A stretch of DNA of 64,000 bases from Heyndrickxia acidicola (GTDB lineage: Bacteria > Bacillota > Bacilli > Bacillales > Bacillaceae_C). Below, one piece after another: positions 1 to 9,002 of this stretch. Each line of letters opens with the position of its first letter. Position 1 is the first letter of the stretch. Made by a program: the position numbers and the translations under genes. A model generated the notes under the pieces. That model ran no database searches and was not told the DNA's origin. It was given only the letters and a program-made list of their open reading frames with translations. The stretch covers positions 942,847 to 1,006,846 of the forward strand of contig NZ_KV440953.1 of the NCBI RefSeq assembly GCF_001636425.1, read 5' to 3'.

Positions 1-1245
1 GTTGTAAAAATAATTGAAAATCATCAGGACACATTGATTCATCAAGTAGGCTGTCCAGTAAAGGTAAAGAAAATTCTTGTACAAAATCCTTCCAAAAGCA
101 GAGACGTTGGAGTGGATGCAGCTACATTAACGATAAATCCAGAAGAAATTCTTAATGATCCAACCATTGACGTCATTATAGAAGTCATGGGGGGAGTAGA
201 AGATACAAAAGCCTACTTATTGGAAGCATTAAGAAAAGGGAAAAATGTTGTAACGGCTAACAAAGATTTAATGGCTCTCTATGGGTCAGAGCTTTTAGCA
301 GCTGCTTCTGAAAATGGCTGTGACTTATACTACGAAGCAAGTGTAGGCGGAGGAATTCCTATTATTAGAAGTCTTGCTGATGGGCTGTCCTCAGATAAGC
401 TAACCAAAATTATGGGGATTGTGAACGGTACAACAAATTTTATCCTGACAAAAATGAGCCAGGAGGGTTCTCCCTATGATCAGGTCTTAAAAGAAGCTCA
501 AAGCCTCGGTTTTGCTGAAGCAGACCCTACCTCAGATGTAGAAGGATTGGATGCTGCGAGAAAGATGGCCATCCTGGCTTCTCTGGGCTTTTCTATGAAC
601 ATAGATTTAGATGATGTTTTGGTTAAAGGAATCTCCTCCATCACAGAGGAAGATATTAAGTATGGAAAACAGCTGGGATACACCATGAAACTAATTGGTA
701 CAGCACATCGTGATAATGAAAAAGTGGAAGTAAGTGTTCAGCCAACGCTTTTAATAGATTCTCATCCGCTGGCTTCTGTTCAGAATGAATTTAATGCGGT
801 TTATGTCTATGGTGAAGCGGTAGGCGAAACGATGTTCTATGGCCCAGGTGCCGGTAGTTTGCCTACAGCCACCGCTGTTGTATCTGATTTGGTCTGTGTC
901 TTAAAAAACATGCGTCTTGGAGTCAGCGGGAGAAATTTATTGACTCCTCAATATACGAAACAGTTAAAACCGAAAGAATCTATTTATTCTAAATATTATT
1001 TTCGTTTGCACGTGAAAGATGAAGTAGGCGTATTTTCAAATATAACTGCAATATTTGCACAGCACAGAGCAAGCTTTGAAAAAATTCTCCAGCTACCTCT
1101 AAAAGAGTCCGGTCTGGCTGAAATCATTCTTGTTACTCATCAAACATCACTAAAAGACTATGAAGATATTATAAAGAATCTTGAAGGTTTAGAAAAAATC
1201 AAGGAAATAAAAAGCATTTATCGGGTAGAAGGAGGAGGAAGATAA
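1..1245 (+). CDS. hom: homoserine dehydrogenase, 5' partial
   Basis: Reduces aspartate semialdehyde to homoserine with NAD(P)H, the branch-point step toward threonine and methionine. The reading frame is open from the first base, so the true start and the Rossmann GxGxxG loop lie upstream of the window; a TTG at 34 is not the start. Visible are the NAD-domain segment with TANK near base 257, the catalytic-domain stretch with GIVNGTTNF near base 417, and a C-terminal ACT domain (from about base 1000, [15 protein letters not shown]) expected to mediate threonine feedback. The stop overlaps the thrC start by one base, so the two are translationally coupled. It is the first visible gene of a hom-thrC-thrB operon. 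Confidence 0.96.
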   Translation, partial: VVKIIENHQDTLIHQVGCPVKVKKILVQNPSKSRDVGVDAATLTINPEEILNDPTIDVIIEVMGGVEDTKAYLLEALRKGKNVVTANKDLMALYGSELLAAASENGCDLYYEASVGGGIPIIRSLADGLSSDKLTKIMGIVNGTTNFILTKMSQEGSPYDQVLKEAQSLGFAEADPTSDVEGLDAARKMAILASLGFSMNIDLDDVLVKGISSITEEDIKYGKQLGYTMKLIGTAHRDNEKVEVSVQPTLLIDSHPLASVQNEFNAVYVYGEAVGETMFYGPGAGSLPTATAVVSDLVCVLKNMRLGVSGRNLLTPQYTKQLKPKESIYSKYYFRLHVKDEVGVFSNITAIFAQHRASFEKILQLPLKESGLAEIILVTHQTSLKDYEDIIKNLEGLEKIKEIKSIYRVEGGGR

Positions 1246-2306
1246 TGATTGCAAAAGGAATCCTGTTAAAGTATCGAAACTATCTACCTGTAAATGAACA
1301 TACTCCCTTACTATCCCTAAATGAAGGAAATACGCCTCTCATAAAGTTAGAGAAGCTCTCAAAAGAATGGGGAGTGGAGCTATACGTAAAAACGGAGGGA
1401 GTGAATCCTACAGGGTCTTTCAAAGATCGAGGAATGGTAATGGCTGTTGCAAAAGCTTTAGAAGCAGGGACTCAGACCATCATTTGTGCATCAACCGGCA
1501 ATACATCCGCCTCTGCAGCTGCATATGCAGCGCGTTCAGGAATTCGGTCAATTGTCATTATACCAGAAGGGAAAATTGCAGCTGGGAAACTGGCCCAGGC
1601 AGCTATGTATGGTGCAAACATTCTTTCAATTGAAGGGAATTTTGACCAAGCTCTGCAAATGGTAAGAAACTTAAGCGAAACGGAGCCTATTACATTGGTG
1701 AACTCAGTGAATCCATACCGTCTCCAAGGTCAAAAAACGGCTGCTTTTGAGATTTGTGATGAACTTGGTGATGCTCCTGATATTGTGGCTCTTCCTGTTG
1801 GAAATGCAGGGAATATAAGTGCTTATTGGATGGGATTTAAAGAATATCATAAACATAAAGGGACTGCCCTTCCCTCCATGCATGGTTTTCAAGCGGAGGG
1901 TGCTTCACCTCTTGTAAAAGGGAAAGTTTTCGAGTGCCCTGAGACCATTGCAACTGCTATACGAATTGGAAACCCTGCAAGCTGGAATCTGGCTGTAGAG
2001 GCATTGGAACAGTCTAATGGAAGGATTGCAGCCGTCAGCGATGAAGAAATTCTTGATGCATACCGCATGATTGCAAGAAACGAAGGAATCTTTGCAGAGC
2101 CTGCTTCTTGTACACCAATCGCGGGTATTTACAAGCAGGTTGTGAGCGGTGAAATAAGACAGGGCAGCAAAATCGTTGCCGTTTTAACAGGGAATGGTTT
2201 AAAGGATCCGGTAACTGCAATCGAAAACAGCCGAATCGCTCCCGTTGTTTTACCTAATCGCGAAGGAGCTGTAGCGGATTATATCAGGGATGTGGTTCGG
2301 ATATGA
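1245..2306 (+). CDS. thrC: threonine synthase (operon copy)
   Basis: PLP enzyme converting O-phosphohomoserine to threonine, the last step of the pathway. At 353 aa it matches the short Bacillus ThrC. The PLP-binding lysine is K60 in [10 protein letters not shown], and the GNAGNISAY phosphate-binding region follows near residue 185. The ATG overlaps the hom stop (TAATG) and follows a strong purine-rich site (GGAGGAGG), which fixes the start. The gene ends in an ATGA overlap with thrB. A second, longer threonine synthase paralogue of a different subtype lies at 6601. Confidence 0.97.
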   Translation: MIAKGILLKYRNYLPVNEHTPLLSLNEGNTPLIKLEKLSKEWGVELYVKTEGVNPTGSFKDRGMVMAVAKALEAGTQTIICASTGNTSASAAAYAARSGIRSIVIIPEGKIAAGKLAQAAMYGANILSIEGNFDQALQMVRNLSETEPITLVNSVNPYRLQGQKTAAFEICDELGDAPDIVALPVGNAGNISAYWMGFKEYHKHKGTALPSMHGFQAEGASPLVKGKVFECPETIATAIRIGNPASWNLAVEALEQSNGRIAAVSDEEILDAYRMIARNEGIFAEPASCTPIAGIYKQVVSGEIRQGSKIVAVLTGNGLKDPVTAIENSRIAPVVLPNREGAVADYIRDVVRI

Positions 2307-3238
2307 TGCATGGGTGTGAAAAATATACTATTAAGGTTCCTGCCAGTACTGCAAATCTTGGCCCAGGCTTCGATTCACTGGGACTCGCACTGGACTTGTA
2401 TTTGACCATAGAGGTGGAAAAAAGCGATAAATGGAAAGTAATTTCATTTGAAAAGGAATTAGGGGATCTGCCAACAGATGAACAGCATTTTATCTGTCAG
2501 ACGGCTTTTCGTACAGCCAAACAATTTAATGGAGATTTGCCGCCTTGCAGCATTAAAATCCTCAGTCACATTCCACTAGCCAAAGGGTTAGGATCAAGTG
2601 CTGCTGCCATTGTTGCAGGAATTGAACTAGCGAATCATATGGCTAACCTTCAATTAAGCACAAAGCAAAAGCTTGAAATGGCAACTGAATTAGAGGGCCA
2701 TCCGGATAATGCAGGTGCTTCCCTTTTAGGAGGGCTTGTGGTGGGGAGCCAATTGGAACAAAGTGTAGACATCATAAAGGTTGAGAACCTTAATTTCGAA
2801 GTGATTGCTGTGGTTCCTCAAACCGAGCTATTTACACAAAGTGCAAGAGGAGTATTGCCTGCCCAGATGAATTTCTCGCAAGCTGTCAAAGCATCTGCTG
2901 TTTCCAACACACTTGTTGCAGCTCTCGTGACAGGTAACTGGGAAGTAGCGGGTAAAATGATGAAAAACGATTGTTTTCACCAGCCTTACCGCTCTAATCT
3001 TGTACCGCATTTCCCGATTGTTCAGGAAGAAGCCTTGAGACTGGGTGCTTTTGGTGCTGCCTTAAGCGGGTCTGGACCTACCATTGTATGCTTTAGTGAA
3101 AAGGGTTTATGTGATGGAATTGTTAATGGATTAACGGCATCGTTTTCCGGCTTTAATGTTCTAAAGCTGAGTATTGACAATCATGGTGTAAGAGTAGTAA
3201 AGGAAGGATATCAGTTATCCGGTCCTGCCGTCATATAA
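2303..3238 (+). CDS. thrB: homoserine kinase
   Basis: GHMP-family kinase phosphorylating homoserine, supplying the substrate for ThrC. The 311-aa protein carries the N-terminal [12 protein letters not shown] motif (residues 13-24), the GHMP ATP-binding loop [12 protein letters not shown] (91-102) and the C-terminal [10 protein letters not shown] motif. It starts in a 4-base ATGA overlap with thrC, so it is coupled, and it is the last gene of the operon, followed by a hairpin. Confidence 0.97.
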   Translation: MMHGCEKYTIKVPASTANLGPGFDSLGLALDLYLTIEVEKSDKWKVISFEKELGDLPTDEQHFICQTAFRTAKQFNGDLPPCSIKILSHIPLAKGLGSSAAAIVAGIELANHMANLQLSTKQKLEMATELEGHPDNAGASLLGGLVVGSQLEQSVDIIKVENLNFEVIAVVPQTELFTQSARGVLPAQMNFSQAVKASAVSNTLVAALVTGNWEVAGKMMKNDCFHQPYRSNLVPHFPIVQEEALRLGAFGAALSGSGPTIVCFSEKGLCDGIVNGLTASFSGFNVLKLSIDNHGVRVVKEGYQLSGPAVI

Positions 3239-3265
3239 AATCCGTATTTTTCCCAGAATGAATGA

Positions 3266-3303
3266 AAAGAAGGGGAGGGCAAATAGCTGCCTCTCCTTTT
3301 TAC
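3266..3303 (+). terminator. terminator of the hom-thrC-thrB operon
   Basis: Imperfect hairpin (GGGGAGGGCA pairing with TGCCTCTCC across a 5-base loop, with one bulge and a wobble) followed by a T run, 30 bases after thrB. Confidence 0.7.
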
Positions 3304-3492
3304 GTGTTTGTCTTTATGATACTTTTTACGATTTTAGGCAGACAGCAGCAGCTTAATAATTCCTTCCTATCATTATAGTCATTTTAATCTTATTTTTTTC
3401 ATAATATAATATATTGGAAGCCCTTACAAATACTCCCTCTGATAGATTGTTAGCATACTGTACGGGCCAATTGCTAATAAAGGAGGAAATGA

Positions 3493-4386
3493 TTGGAAAT
3501 GAGAATGATTCAAACGACAAGCAGTAAAGGACTGGCTGAAGAGAGCCTCCCTTATAAGCTTTATCAAAAAGCAAAAAAGTTGGGTGTGTGGAATCCAGCT
3601 GATTTGGATTTTACTCAGGACGTAAAGGACTGGGAAACCTTTAACGAGGAGCAAAAGGAGCAAATATTGAAACTGATTTCTCAATTCCAGGGTGGCGAAG
3701 AAGCTGTAACCAGGGATTTGCTCCCTCTTATGATGGTCATTGCAAAAGAAGGCCGTCTTGAAGAGGAGATGTTTTTGACTACATTCTTGTTTGAAGAAGC
3801 AAAGCATACGGAGTTTTTCAGGATTGTCTTGAATGCATTAGGTGAAAATGGAGATCTTACCCGCTATCACAGTGATACCTACAATACTATTTTTAATGAA
3901 ATACTGCCGGCATCAATGGAGCGTTTGGAAAAAGACCACTCGCCTGAGGCTATAGCTGAGGCTTCTACTGTATATAATATGTTTGTAGAAGGAGTCCTTG
4001 CTGAGACAGGATACTTTGGATTCTATCAATCACTTGAAGAAACGGGTAAGATGCCGTCTTTATTAAAGGGTATAGGCTATTTAAAAAGAGACGAGTCACG
4101 CCATATCGCATATGGAACCTTTCTTTTACAGCGTTTAATAAGTGAACATCCACATATTTTTGATATAGTGGCAAAGAAAATGGAACAATTGGCACCACTT
4201 GCAATAAAGCTTAATCAAGAAGGCAAGACAGAGGATAATCCTTTTGGCAAGGAAGACGGTTTTAAACAAACCATGAATTTTACAATGAGACAGCTCTCCG
4301 TCCGCATGGAAATTTTGGCAAGAGCAAAAAGCAAAAAAATAGATGAAATCTATAAACAGCAAATGAAGGATTTTGATATCGTTTGA
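3493..4386 (+). CDS. R2-like ligand-binding oxidase (R2lox), ferritin-like diiron/Mn-Fe protein
   Basis: Ferritin-like four-helix protein related to class I ribonucleotide reductase R2 but of the R2lox group, which assembles a Mn/Fe cofactor, binds a fatty-acid-like ligand and forms a Tyr-Val ether crosslink; the physiological reaction is unknown. Metal ligands read off the sequence are E69, E102, H105, E166, E201 and H204 (motifs GGEEAVT, FEEAKHT, VEGVLAE, RDESRHIAY). The crosslink pair V72 and Y161 is present. These fall at or one residue from the positions known for the Geobacillus enzyme (E69, V72, E102, H105, Y162, E167, E202, H205). I chose the TTG at 3493 because AGGAGG lies 6 bases upstream and the numbering fits; ATG 3499 is possible. 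No nrdE/nrdI is adjacent, so it is not a reductase subunit. Confidence 0.9.
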   Translation: MEMRMIQTTSSKGLAEESLPYKLYQKAKKLGVWNPADLDFTQDVKDWETFNEEQKEQILKLISQFQGGEEAVTRDLLPLMMVIAKEGRLEEEMFLTTFLFEEAKHTEFFRIVLNALGENGDLTRYHSDTYNTIFNEILPASMERLEKDHSPEAIAEASTVYNMFVEGVLAETGYFGFYQSLEETGKMPSLLKGIGYLKRDESRHIAYGTFLLQRLISEHPHIFDIVAKKMEQLAPLAIKLNQEGKTEDNPFGKEDGFKQTMNFTMRQLSVRMEILARAKSKKIDEIYKQQMKDFDIV

Positions 4387-4558
4387 ACTACTCACCACTT
4401 AGCTTGAATTGTGAAATTCCTGCTAACACCAACGTATCCGTTAGTTATTTTAGTCGACAATAAAAAACGGGTTGATTCATTGTAAGAAAAACAACAATTT
4501 TTTTGCAGCCTTTGTCTAATTCAAGTCCAATTCGAATAGGGAGAGGGTTGAATCAAAA

Positions 4559-5752
4559 ATGAAACAATCAAGTTTCTGGCTGCGTACAGCCATTCATGCA
4601 GGAGTAAATTCACGAGGGCTTATTCCAGAGCTATTTAGAGGCATGGGAGCAACAAGAGTTGTCCTTTTTAGCGACAGAGGACTGGACAAAGCAGGGATTG
4701 TCCAAATGGTTGAAGAGGCTTTTACAATGAAGCAGGAGGGAAGCGGACCAGAACTTGCCGGGATTTATTTAGATATTTCTCAGGATGCAGAAAGCAGCTG
4801 TGTAAATGCTGCTGTACAATATGCAAGAAAACAAGGTGCTGATGCGCTTCTTGCTGTAGGCGGAGGAAGTGTGCTGGATACCGTAAAGGGAGTTAAATAT
4901 TCATTGTTCAAAGGACTGGATGATATAAAGGAATCCATTTCAAGAGGATTTCTTGCAGAAACCTTTCCACATGCAAAGGCAATGGGCATACCCCATATTT
5001 CCATTCCTACAACGGCAGGAACGGGTTCCGAGGTATCGCCTATTGCAGTTATCTATAATGAAGATCTTAAGGTCAAGGCAAATATCATCAATCCTTTTAT
5101 CAGTTCAGATATAGCGGTTTTGGATCCGGAATTAACAGTGGGCCTGCCGCCTTTCATAACAGCATTTACAGGGATGGATGCATTGACTCACGCAATCGAA
5201 GCTTTAGCTTCTCCAAATGCTACTTCTCATACTGATGCATATGCATTGCAAGCGATTCGATTAATTGAGAAGAATCTTGTGATAGCGGTAAATGACGGTA
5301 CAAATCTTGAGGCGAGAATGGAAATGCTCCAAGCAAGCTTAATGGGAATAACAGCATTTAGCTTTGCATTACATGCCATTCCAGTTCATAATTTTGCCCA
5401 TGCGTATGGGGCCTTATTCCGGATTCCTCATGGATTGGCCAATGCCGTCTTTCTGCCTGTGGTGATGGAGCACTTACCTGATTTGTATATAAAAAAGGCA
5501 GGACAGCTGGCAGAAGCATTAGCCATTCATACAGCAGGAGCCGATCAGAAAACGCTTCTTCATCGTTCCATTGAAAAAATCCGCCAATTAAGGCTTTTAA
5601 CCGGGCTGCCGGAGGATTTTTCGAATTATAAAATCCCTGAAGAATCATTAAAAAAAGCATCCGCTGCAGTAGCCGCAGACCCTTCAGCGATCAATTTTCC
5701 AATGTCCACTCAGCTCATTGAAACGATTGGACAAAAGGTTGTCCCTTCATAG
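4559..5752 (+). CDS. iron-containing alcohol dehydrogenase
   Basis: NAD(P)-dependent group III alcohol dehydrogenase, 397 aa, the usual length. The nucleotide-binding GGGSVLDTVKG (residues 101-111) and TTAGTGSE (151-158) are intact. The metal site is complete: D207 and H211 in GMDALTHAIEA, H277 and H291, with the additional H281 in AHAYGAL. Substrate cannot be read from the sequence. It follows the R2lox gene by 172 bases in the same direction and ends at its own hairpin; whether the two are co-transcribed is uncertain. Confidence 0.93.
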   Translation: MKQSSFWLRTAIHAGVNSRGLIPELFRGMGATRVVLFSDRGLDKAGIVQMVEEAFTMKQEGSGPELAGIYLDISQDAESSCVNAAVQYARKQGADALLAVGGGSVLDTVKGVKYSLFKGLDDIKESISRGFLAETFPHAKAMGIPHISIPTTAGTGSEVSPIAVIYNEDLKVKANIINPFISSDIAVLDPELTVGLPPFITAFTGMDALTHAIEALASPNATSHTDAYALQAIRLIEKNLVIAVNDGTNLEARMEMLQASLMGITAFSFALHAIPVHNFAHAYGALFRIPHGLANAVFLPVVMEHLPDLYIKKAGQLAEALAIHTAGADQKTLLHRSIEKIRQLRLLTGLPEDFSNYKIPEESLKKASAAVAADPSAINFPMSTQLIETIGQKVVPS

Positions 5753-5869
5753 GAAGTGAGAAACGGAAGGTAATGCTGTTTCTGGAAGAGTGTTCCGTTC
5801 ATCCTGCAGTTTAACTCCGCTCCGTACACAGTTTGCATTTAAGGTTAAACAGATTCAAAAAGCTAGAAT

Positions 5870-5897
5870 GAAAAGGCAGCTGCATAGCTGCCTTTTC
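5870..5897 (+). terminator. terminator after the iron alcohol dehydrogenase
   Basis: Perfect 12-bp stem (GAAAAGGCAGCT / AGCTGCCTTTTC) with a 4-base loop; the T run is short (4) but the mirror A run makes it usable on either strand. Confidence 0.7.
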
Positions 5898-5987
5898 AAT
5901 AAGCTGCAGACATGTTCACGTACGGTAGCTAACCTATCTGAATCCCAGAAGCCTTCTAAAAGATTAACAACTCACTATAACCGAGTA

Positions 5988-6230
5988 TCAAACGTTAATC
6001 CAATATTGCGATTGACCATCATCTGTAGATATCCAATCCTCCAGTGGTTTTTTCCTCGGCCCTGAGCAATGGAGTTTTAAAGTAATTTCAGTCATTTTTT
6101 CTGCTTTACTGATAATAGAAAGTAAAGGGCTAACTTTGGAGCCTGTCTGGATCACACAGAAATCACCGCTAACAAAATTTCACGGTACTTTTTATATTAA
6201 TTCAAAGTTAGCGGCATGTTCTGCAGTCAT
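5988..6230 (-). pseudogene. possible decayed ORF, about 81 codons with two internal stops
   Basis: Reading the minus strand from an ATG at 6230 gives one consistent frame ending at a stop at 5988, interrupted only by TAA and TGA near codons 13 and 17. The uninterrupted part (about 60 codons, with SGDFCVIQTGSKVSPL early and LEDWISTDDGQSQYWINV at the end) looks protein-like in composition. I do not recognise the family. It may simply be chance; listed because the gap is otherwise unexplained. Confidence 0.3.
6166..6214. repeat. inverted repeat CCGCTAAC / GTTAGCGG
   Basis: Perfect 8-bp arms separated by 33 bases inside the 5.75-6.6 kb gap. Function unknown; it overlaps the start of the decayed minus-strand ORF. 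Confidence 0.4.
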
Positions 6231-6250
6231 TGTGTAAAAGCAATAGATGA

Positions 6251-6406
6251 AATCTGCTGGGGGAGGGAGTAGAATCAGTAATCGTCCACTTATCACACCC
6301 ACTTGTTGATGTTATGTACAATGAAAAAACCGTTACAGTTGATATTATTAAAGATACGATTGATGACCAAGGATAAGAAGTAACAAAAGAATATGCTAAA
6401 GTGTAA
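6251..6406 (+). pseudogene. remnant of a small coding sequence
   Basis: An open frame from 6251 reads LVDVMYNEKTVTVDII, stops (TAA at 6374), and continues in the same frame as EVTKEYAKV to a second stop at 6404. It lacks an upstream start in frame (TGA at 6248) and is followed by a real-looking terminator at 6422, which suggests a former small gene now broken at both ends. Family unknown. Confidence 0.35.
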
Positions 6407-6421
6407 AAATACTTAGGACAG

Positions 6422-6449
6422 CCTGCTTGTTGAAATGGCAGGTTTTTTT
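6422..6449 (+). terminator. rho-independent terminator
   Basis: CCTGC / GCAGG stem with an 11-base loop and seven Ts. It follows the small coding remnant. Confidence 0.6.
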
Positions 6450-6464
6450 ATTGAATAATATTAT

Positions 6465-6500
6465 TAAGGCTCCAGCGCCTATCGATTAGCGTTTTCCCTG
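6465..6500. repeat. family D dispersed repeat, truncated copy
   Basis: CTCCAGCGCCTATCGATTAG, nearly identical to the start of the longer copy at 58775. This core resembles an intergenic sequence common in Bacillus genomes. Confidence 0.6.
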
Positions 6501-6515
6501 AATAAAAAACTGATT

Positions 6516-6560
6516 ATTCGATCGAATTAATTCTTATTATTCCTATTAATTTGGTATACT
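6516..6560 (+). promoter_or_regulatory. palindrome and putative -10 upstream of the second threonine synthase
   Basis: A perfect 12-bp palindrome ATTCGATCGAAT (6516-6527) lies just upstream of a TATACT (6555-6560) that could be a -10 for the gene at 6601; the -35 is poor. The palindrome could be an operator; the regulator is unknown. Confidence 0.35.
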
Positions 6561-6600
6561 ATTAAAAATCATTGTATTCCTATTAAGGAGGATGTATTAA

Positions 6601-7824
6601 ATGGCATACAGTTTTATTTCTCACCTTGCCTGTCCCAAGTGTCAAGCTGAATATTTTCCAGATGAAAAGCACCAATTGTGTTCTTGCGGCTCTCCGCTGT
6701 TGGTGAAATATAACCTTGAAAAAATGAAGAAACAGATAAAACGGGAAGATCTATTAACAAGAAGCTCAGATCTTTGGAGATACCACGAATTGCTCCCGGT
6801 TCAAAACCCCTCCAATGTCGTAACATTGGGAGAAGGAATGACCCCCTTAGTCAGCATGCCGTTTATCGGCAAGGATATGTTTATCCCTCAGCTTTTTATG
6901 AAGGATGAAGGAATTATACCTACAGGGACATTTAAAGCTCGCGGTGCTGCAGTTGGTGTATCCAAAGCAAAGGAGCTTGGGGTAAAAGAACTGGCTATGC
7001 CAACAAACGGAAATGCTGGTGCGGCATGGGCATTGTATTCTGCCAGAGCTGGTATACAGTGCACTATCGTCATGCCTGTTGATGCTCCTGCCATCACAAG
7101 GAATGAATGCATAGCAGCAGACTCCAAGCTATATCTGGTAGACGGGCTCATAAGCGACGCAGGAAAAATTGTTGCCAGGGTGATAGAGGAAAAAGGGTTA
7201 TATGATGCCTCGACATTAAAAGAACCATATCGTATTGAAGGCAAGAAGACCATGGGTATTGAAATTGCTGAGCAATTGGGGTGGAAAATGCCGGATGTCA
7301 TTCTTTATCCAACTGGGGGAGGAGTCGGTCTTATCGGTATATATAAAGCATTAAATGAATTAAAAAGTCTTGGTTGGGTGGAGGGAGAGCTCCCAAGGCT
7401 GGTGGCTGTTCAAGCAAAAGGCTGTGCCCCCATCGTAAAGGCCTGGGAAGAAGGTAAGGCTTCTTCAGAATTCTGGCCTGATTCTGAAACGATTGCTTTC
7501 GGAATAAATGTTCCCAAGGCACTGGGAGATTTCCTGGTACTAGAAGCCTTATATCAAACAAAAGGCTGTGCGATTTCCATAGATGATGAAGAAATACTGG
7601 AAGAACAAAAGAAAATCGCAACCTATGAAGGAGCTTTTATCTGTCCTGAAGGAGCATCTGCCTTTGTGGCTGCTAGACGACTAAGAGAAACGGGCTGGAT
7701 AAAAAAAGATGATTGCGTTGTAGCACTTAACACGGGAGCCGGGATAAAATATCCCAATACAGTCCAGAGACAGGTTCCTATTCTCCAGCCAGAGGACCGG
7801 ATACAAATTTCTCTTGAATTGTAA
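6601..7824 (+). CDS. threonine synthase paralogue with N-terminal zinc ribbon
   Basis: PLP-dependent fold-type II enzyme, 407 aa, about 55 residues longer than the ThrC encoded at 1245. The extra N-terminus has four cysteines (C11, C14, C27, C29) resembling a zinc ribbon, as in archaeal-type threonine synthases. The PLP lysine is K112 in PTGTFKARG, and the phosphate-binding TGGGVGL loop follows near residue 238. ATG has AAGGAGG 11 bases upstream. It is a stand-alone gene with its own terminator, away from the thr operon, so it may act on O-phosphohomoserine or on a related phospho-amino acid. The family call is firm; the substrate is inferred. Confidence 0.85.
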   Translation: MAYSFISHLACPKCQAEYFPDEKHQLCSCGSPLLVKYNLEKMKKQIKREDLLTRSSDLWRYHELLPVQNPSNVVTLGEGMTPLVSMPFIGKDMFIPQLFMKDEGIIPTGTFKARGAAVGVSKAKELGVKELAMPTNGNAGAAWALYSARAGIQCTIVMPVDAPAITRNECIAADSKLYLVDGLISDAGKIVARVIEEKGLYDASTLKEPYRIEGKKTMGIEIAEQLGWKMPDVILYPTGGGVGLIGIYKALNELKSLGWVEGELPRLVAVQAKGCAPIVKAWEEGKASSEFWPDSETIAFGINVPKALGDFLVLEALYQTKGCAISIDDEEILEEQKKIATYEGAFICPEGASAFVAARRLRETGWIKKDDCVVALNTGAGIKYPNTVQRQVPILQPEDRIQISLEL

Positions 7825-7904
7825 ATATGGGTGTAACCAAGTGTGGAGAAAGATATGTGATAACTTAATCTGAAAGCTTTTAATATAAGAAAAAAATATA
7901 AAAT

Positions 7905-7940
7905 AAAAAGCTGAACTCAATGGTCAGCTTTTTGTTTTTT
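7905..7940. terminator. bidirectional terminator between convergent genes
   Basis: AAAAAGCTGA / TCAGCTTTTT stem with a 9-base loop, T runs on both strands; serves the threonine synthase paralogue and the RsbR-like gene. Confidence 0.85.
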
Positions 7941-8778
7941 AGAGCCCCTGTCTATTTCTAATTTTGTGCAATGCCTGCCTTAAGCTGCCCGAGGTTTTAA
8001 GGTCATGGAACGGAATGTTCAGACTGGCAAGGGTCTGTGCGATTTCTGGCCTAATTCCAGTTAAATGAGCCTGTATACCTGTTAATGAAAGAGCTTTTGT
8101 TATGTTAATAAGCTTATCAGCAACTGCTTCATTTATTGTCGGGACTCCTGATATGTCCATAATTAAGTGATCTACTTCAAAGTTTTGGCTTTTTTCCAGA
8201 GAATTCTCCAAAATGAGCTGTGCTCTCCGCTCATCTATGTTTCCTACAACAGGAATGATAGCAACGCCTTCATCCACAGGTACAAGGGGAACAGATATTT
8301 CATCCAAGGCTGAATAGGCATTATCCATCAATTTATTCGTATGCTGCTCCCACATCAAACCAAAAATATTACTGATCTCGTCCAGCAGTGGATCGATGAT
8401 TTTCCCTACGTGAAGCATGGTAATGGCTTGGAATGCACGCTTTTCTAATTCCTCGGTAAATACTTCCCAAATGACAGAGCGGTAACAGGTTAATGCTCTA
8501 AGAGTATCGCTTAAAGGGATTTGATTTCGGATAGAAAAGTCTCCTGTTTTTTCTGCCCATTGATGAATTTCCTTGCGAACTTCTTCTGAGTCGCCAAACA
8601 GAGATTTTCCTAGTGCCTGAATTAATTCCGCACGCCATTCGATCAACTGCTCATAGCTTTCATCTGAATGTTCTAAAATGTGCTTGTAATGTACATTTTG
8701 AAAATCAATTAGCTTCCCGGCAATTTGAACTTGATTTTCTACTATTTTTTTCCCAATGTACAATAGCTCCTGTCTCAT
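7939..8778 (-). CDS. RsbR-family stressosome protein (RsbT co-antagonist) with STAS domain
   Basis: Member of the RsbR paralogue family that builds the stressosome and controls sigma-B through RsbT. The N-terminal half (about 1-150) is the variable non-haem-globin-like sensor region. The C-terminal STAS domain (about 160-270) contains DISGVPTINEAVAD and GIRPEIAQTLASLNIPF; the second kinase-target threonine (IAQT) is kept, while the first position reads Ser (DISGV), where RsbRA has Thr. I start at ATG 8778, where GGAGGG precedes by about 9 bases; an upstream ATG at 8823 lacks a site. It stands alone with no rsbS/rsbT neighbours, as is usual for RsbRB-D paralogues. Confidence 0.88.
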   Translation of the reverse strand: MRQELLYIGKKIVENQVQIAGKLIDFQNVHYKHILEHSDESYEQLIEWRAELIQALGKSLFGDSEEVRKEIHQWAEKTGDFSIRNQIPLSDTLRALTCYRSVIWEVFTEELEKRAFQAITMLHVGKIIDPLLDEISNIFGLMWEQHTNKLMDNAYSALDEISVPLVPVDEGVAIIPVVGNIDERRAQLILENSLEKSQNFEVDHLIMDISGVPTINEAVADKLINITKALSLTGIQAHLTGIRPEIAQTLASLNIPFHDLKTSGSLRQALHKIRNRQGL

Positions 8779-9002
8779 GAATGATCTCCCTCCGTAATCC
8801 ACTAGTAGATGAAACTTTTTCATATTATTTTAGGGAGAAATGCAGATTAATACAATGATGCTTTAAAAATATACCAGATAAAGAGAATGTAAAAAGATAG
8901 TCTACAAACTCTTTTGCAAAGTAAAAATCCCTATATGGAAATGATGATCCAAACTTCATTCAATACAGCTGAGTATTATAGACGATGGAAATAAATGAAT
9001 GA

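Noticed and set aside
3353-3807. Minus-strand open frames opposite the R2lox gene
   Set aside because: Shadows of a well-supported plus-strand gene.
3493-4386. Considered as ribonucleotide reductase small subunit NrdF
   Set aside because: The Val/Tyr crosslink pair, its length and the absence of nrdE/nrdI neighbours fit R2lox instead.
5790-6065. 91-codon plus-strand open frame after the iron alcohol dehydrogenase
   Set aside because: No ribosome binding site, runs through a terminator hairpin, and composition is not protein-like.
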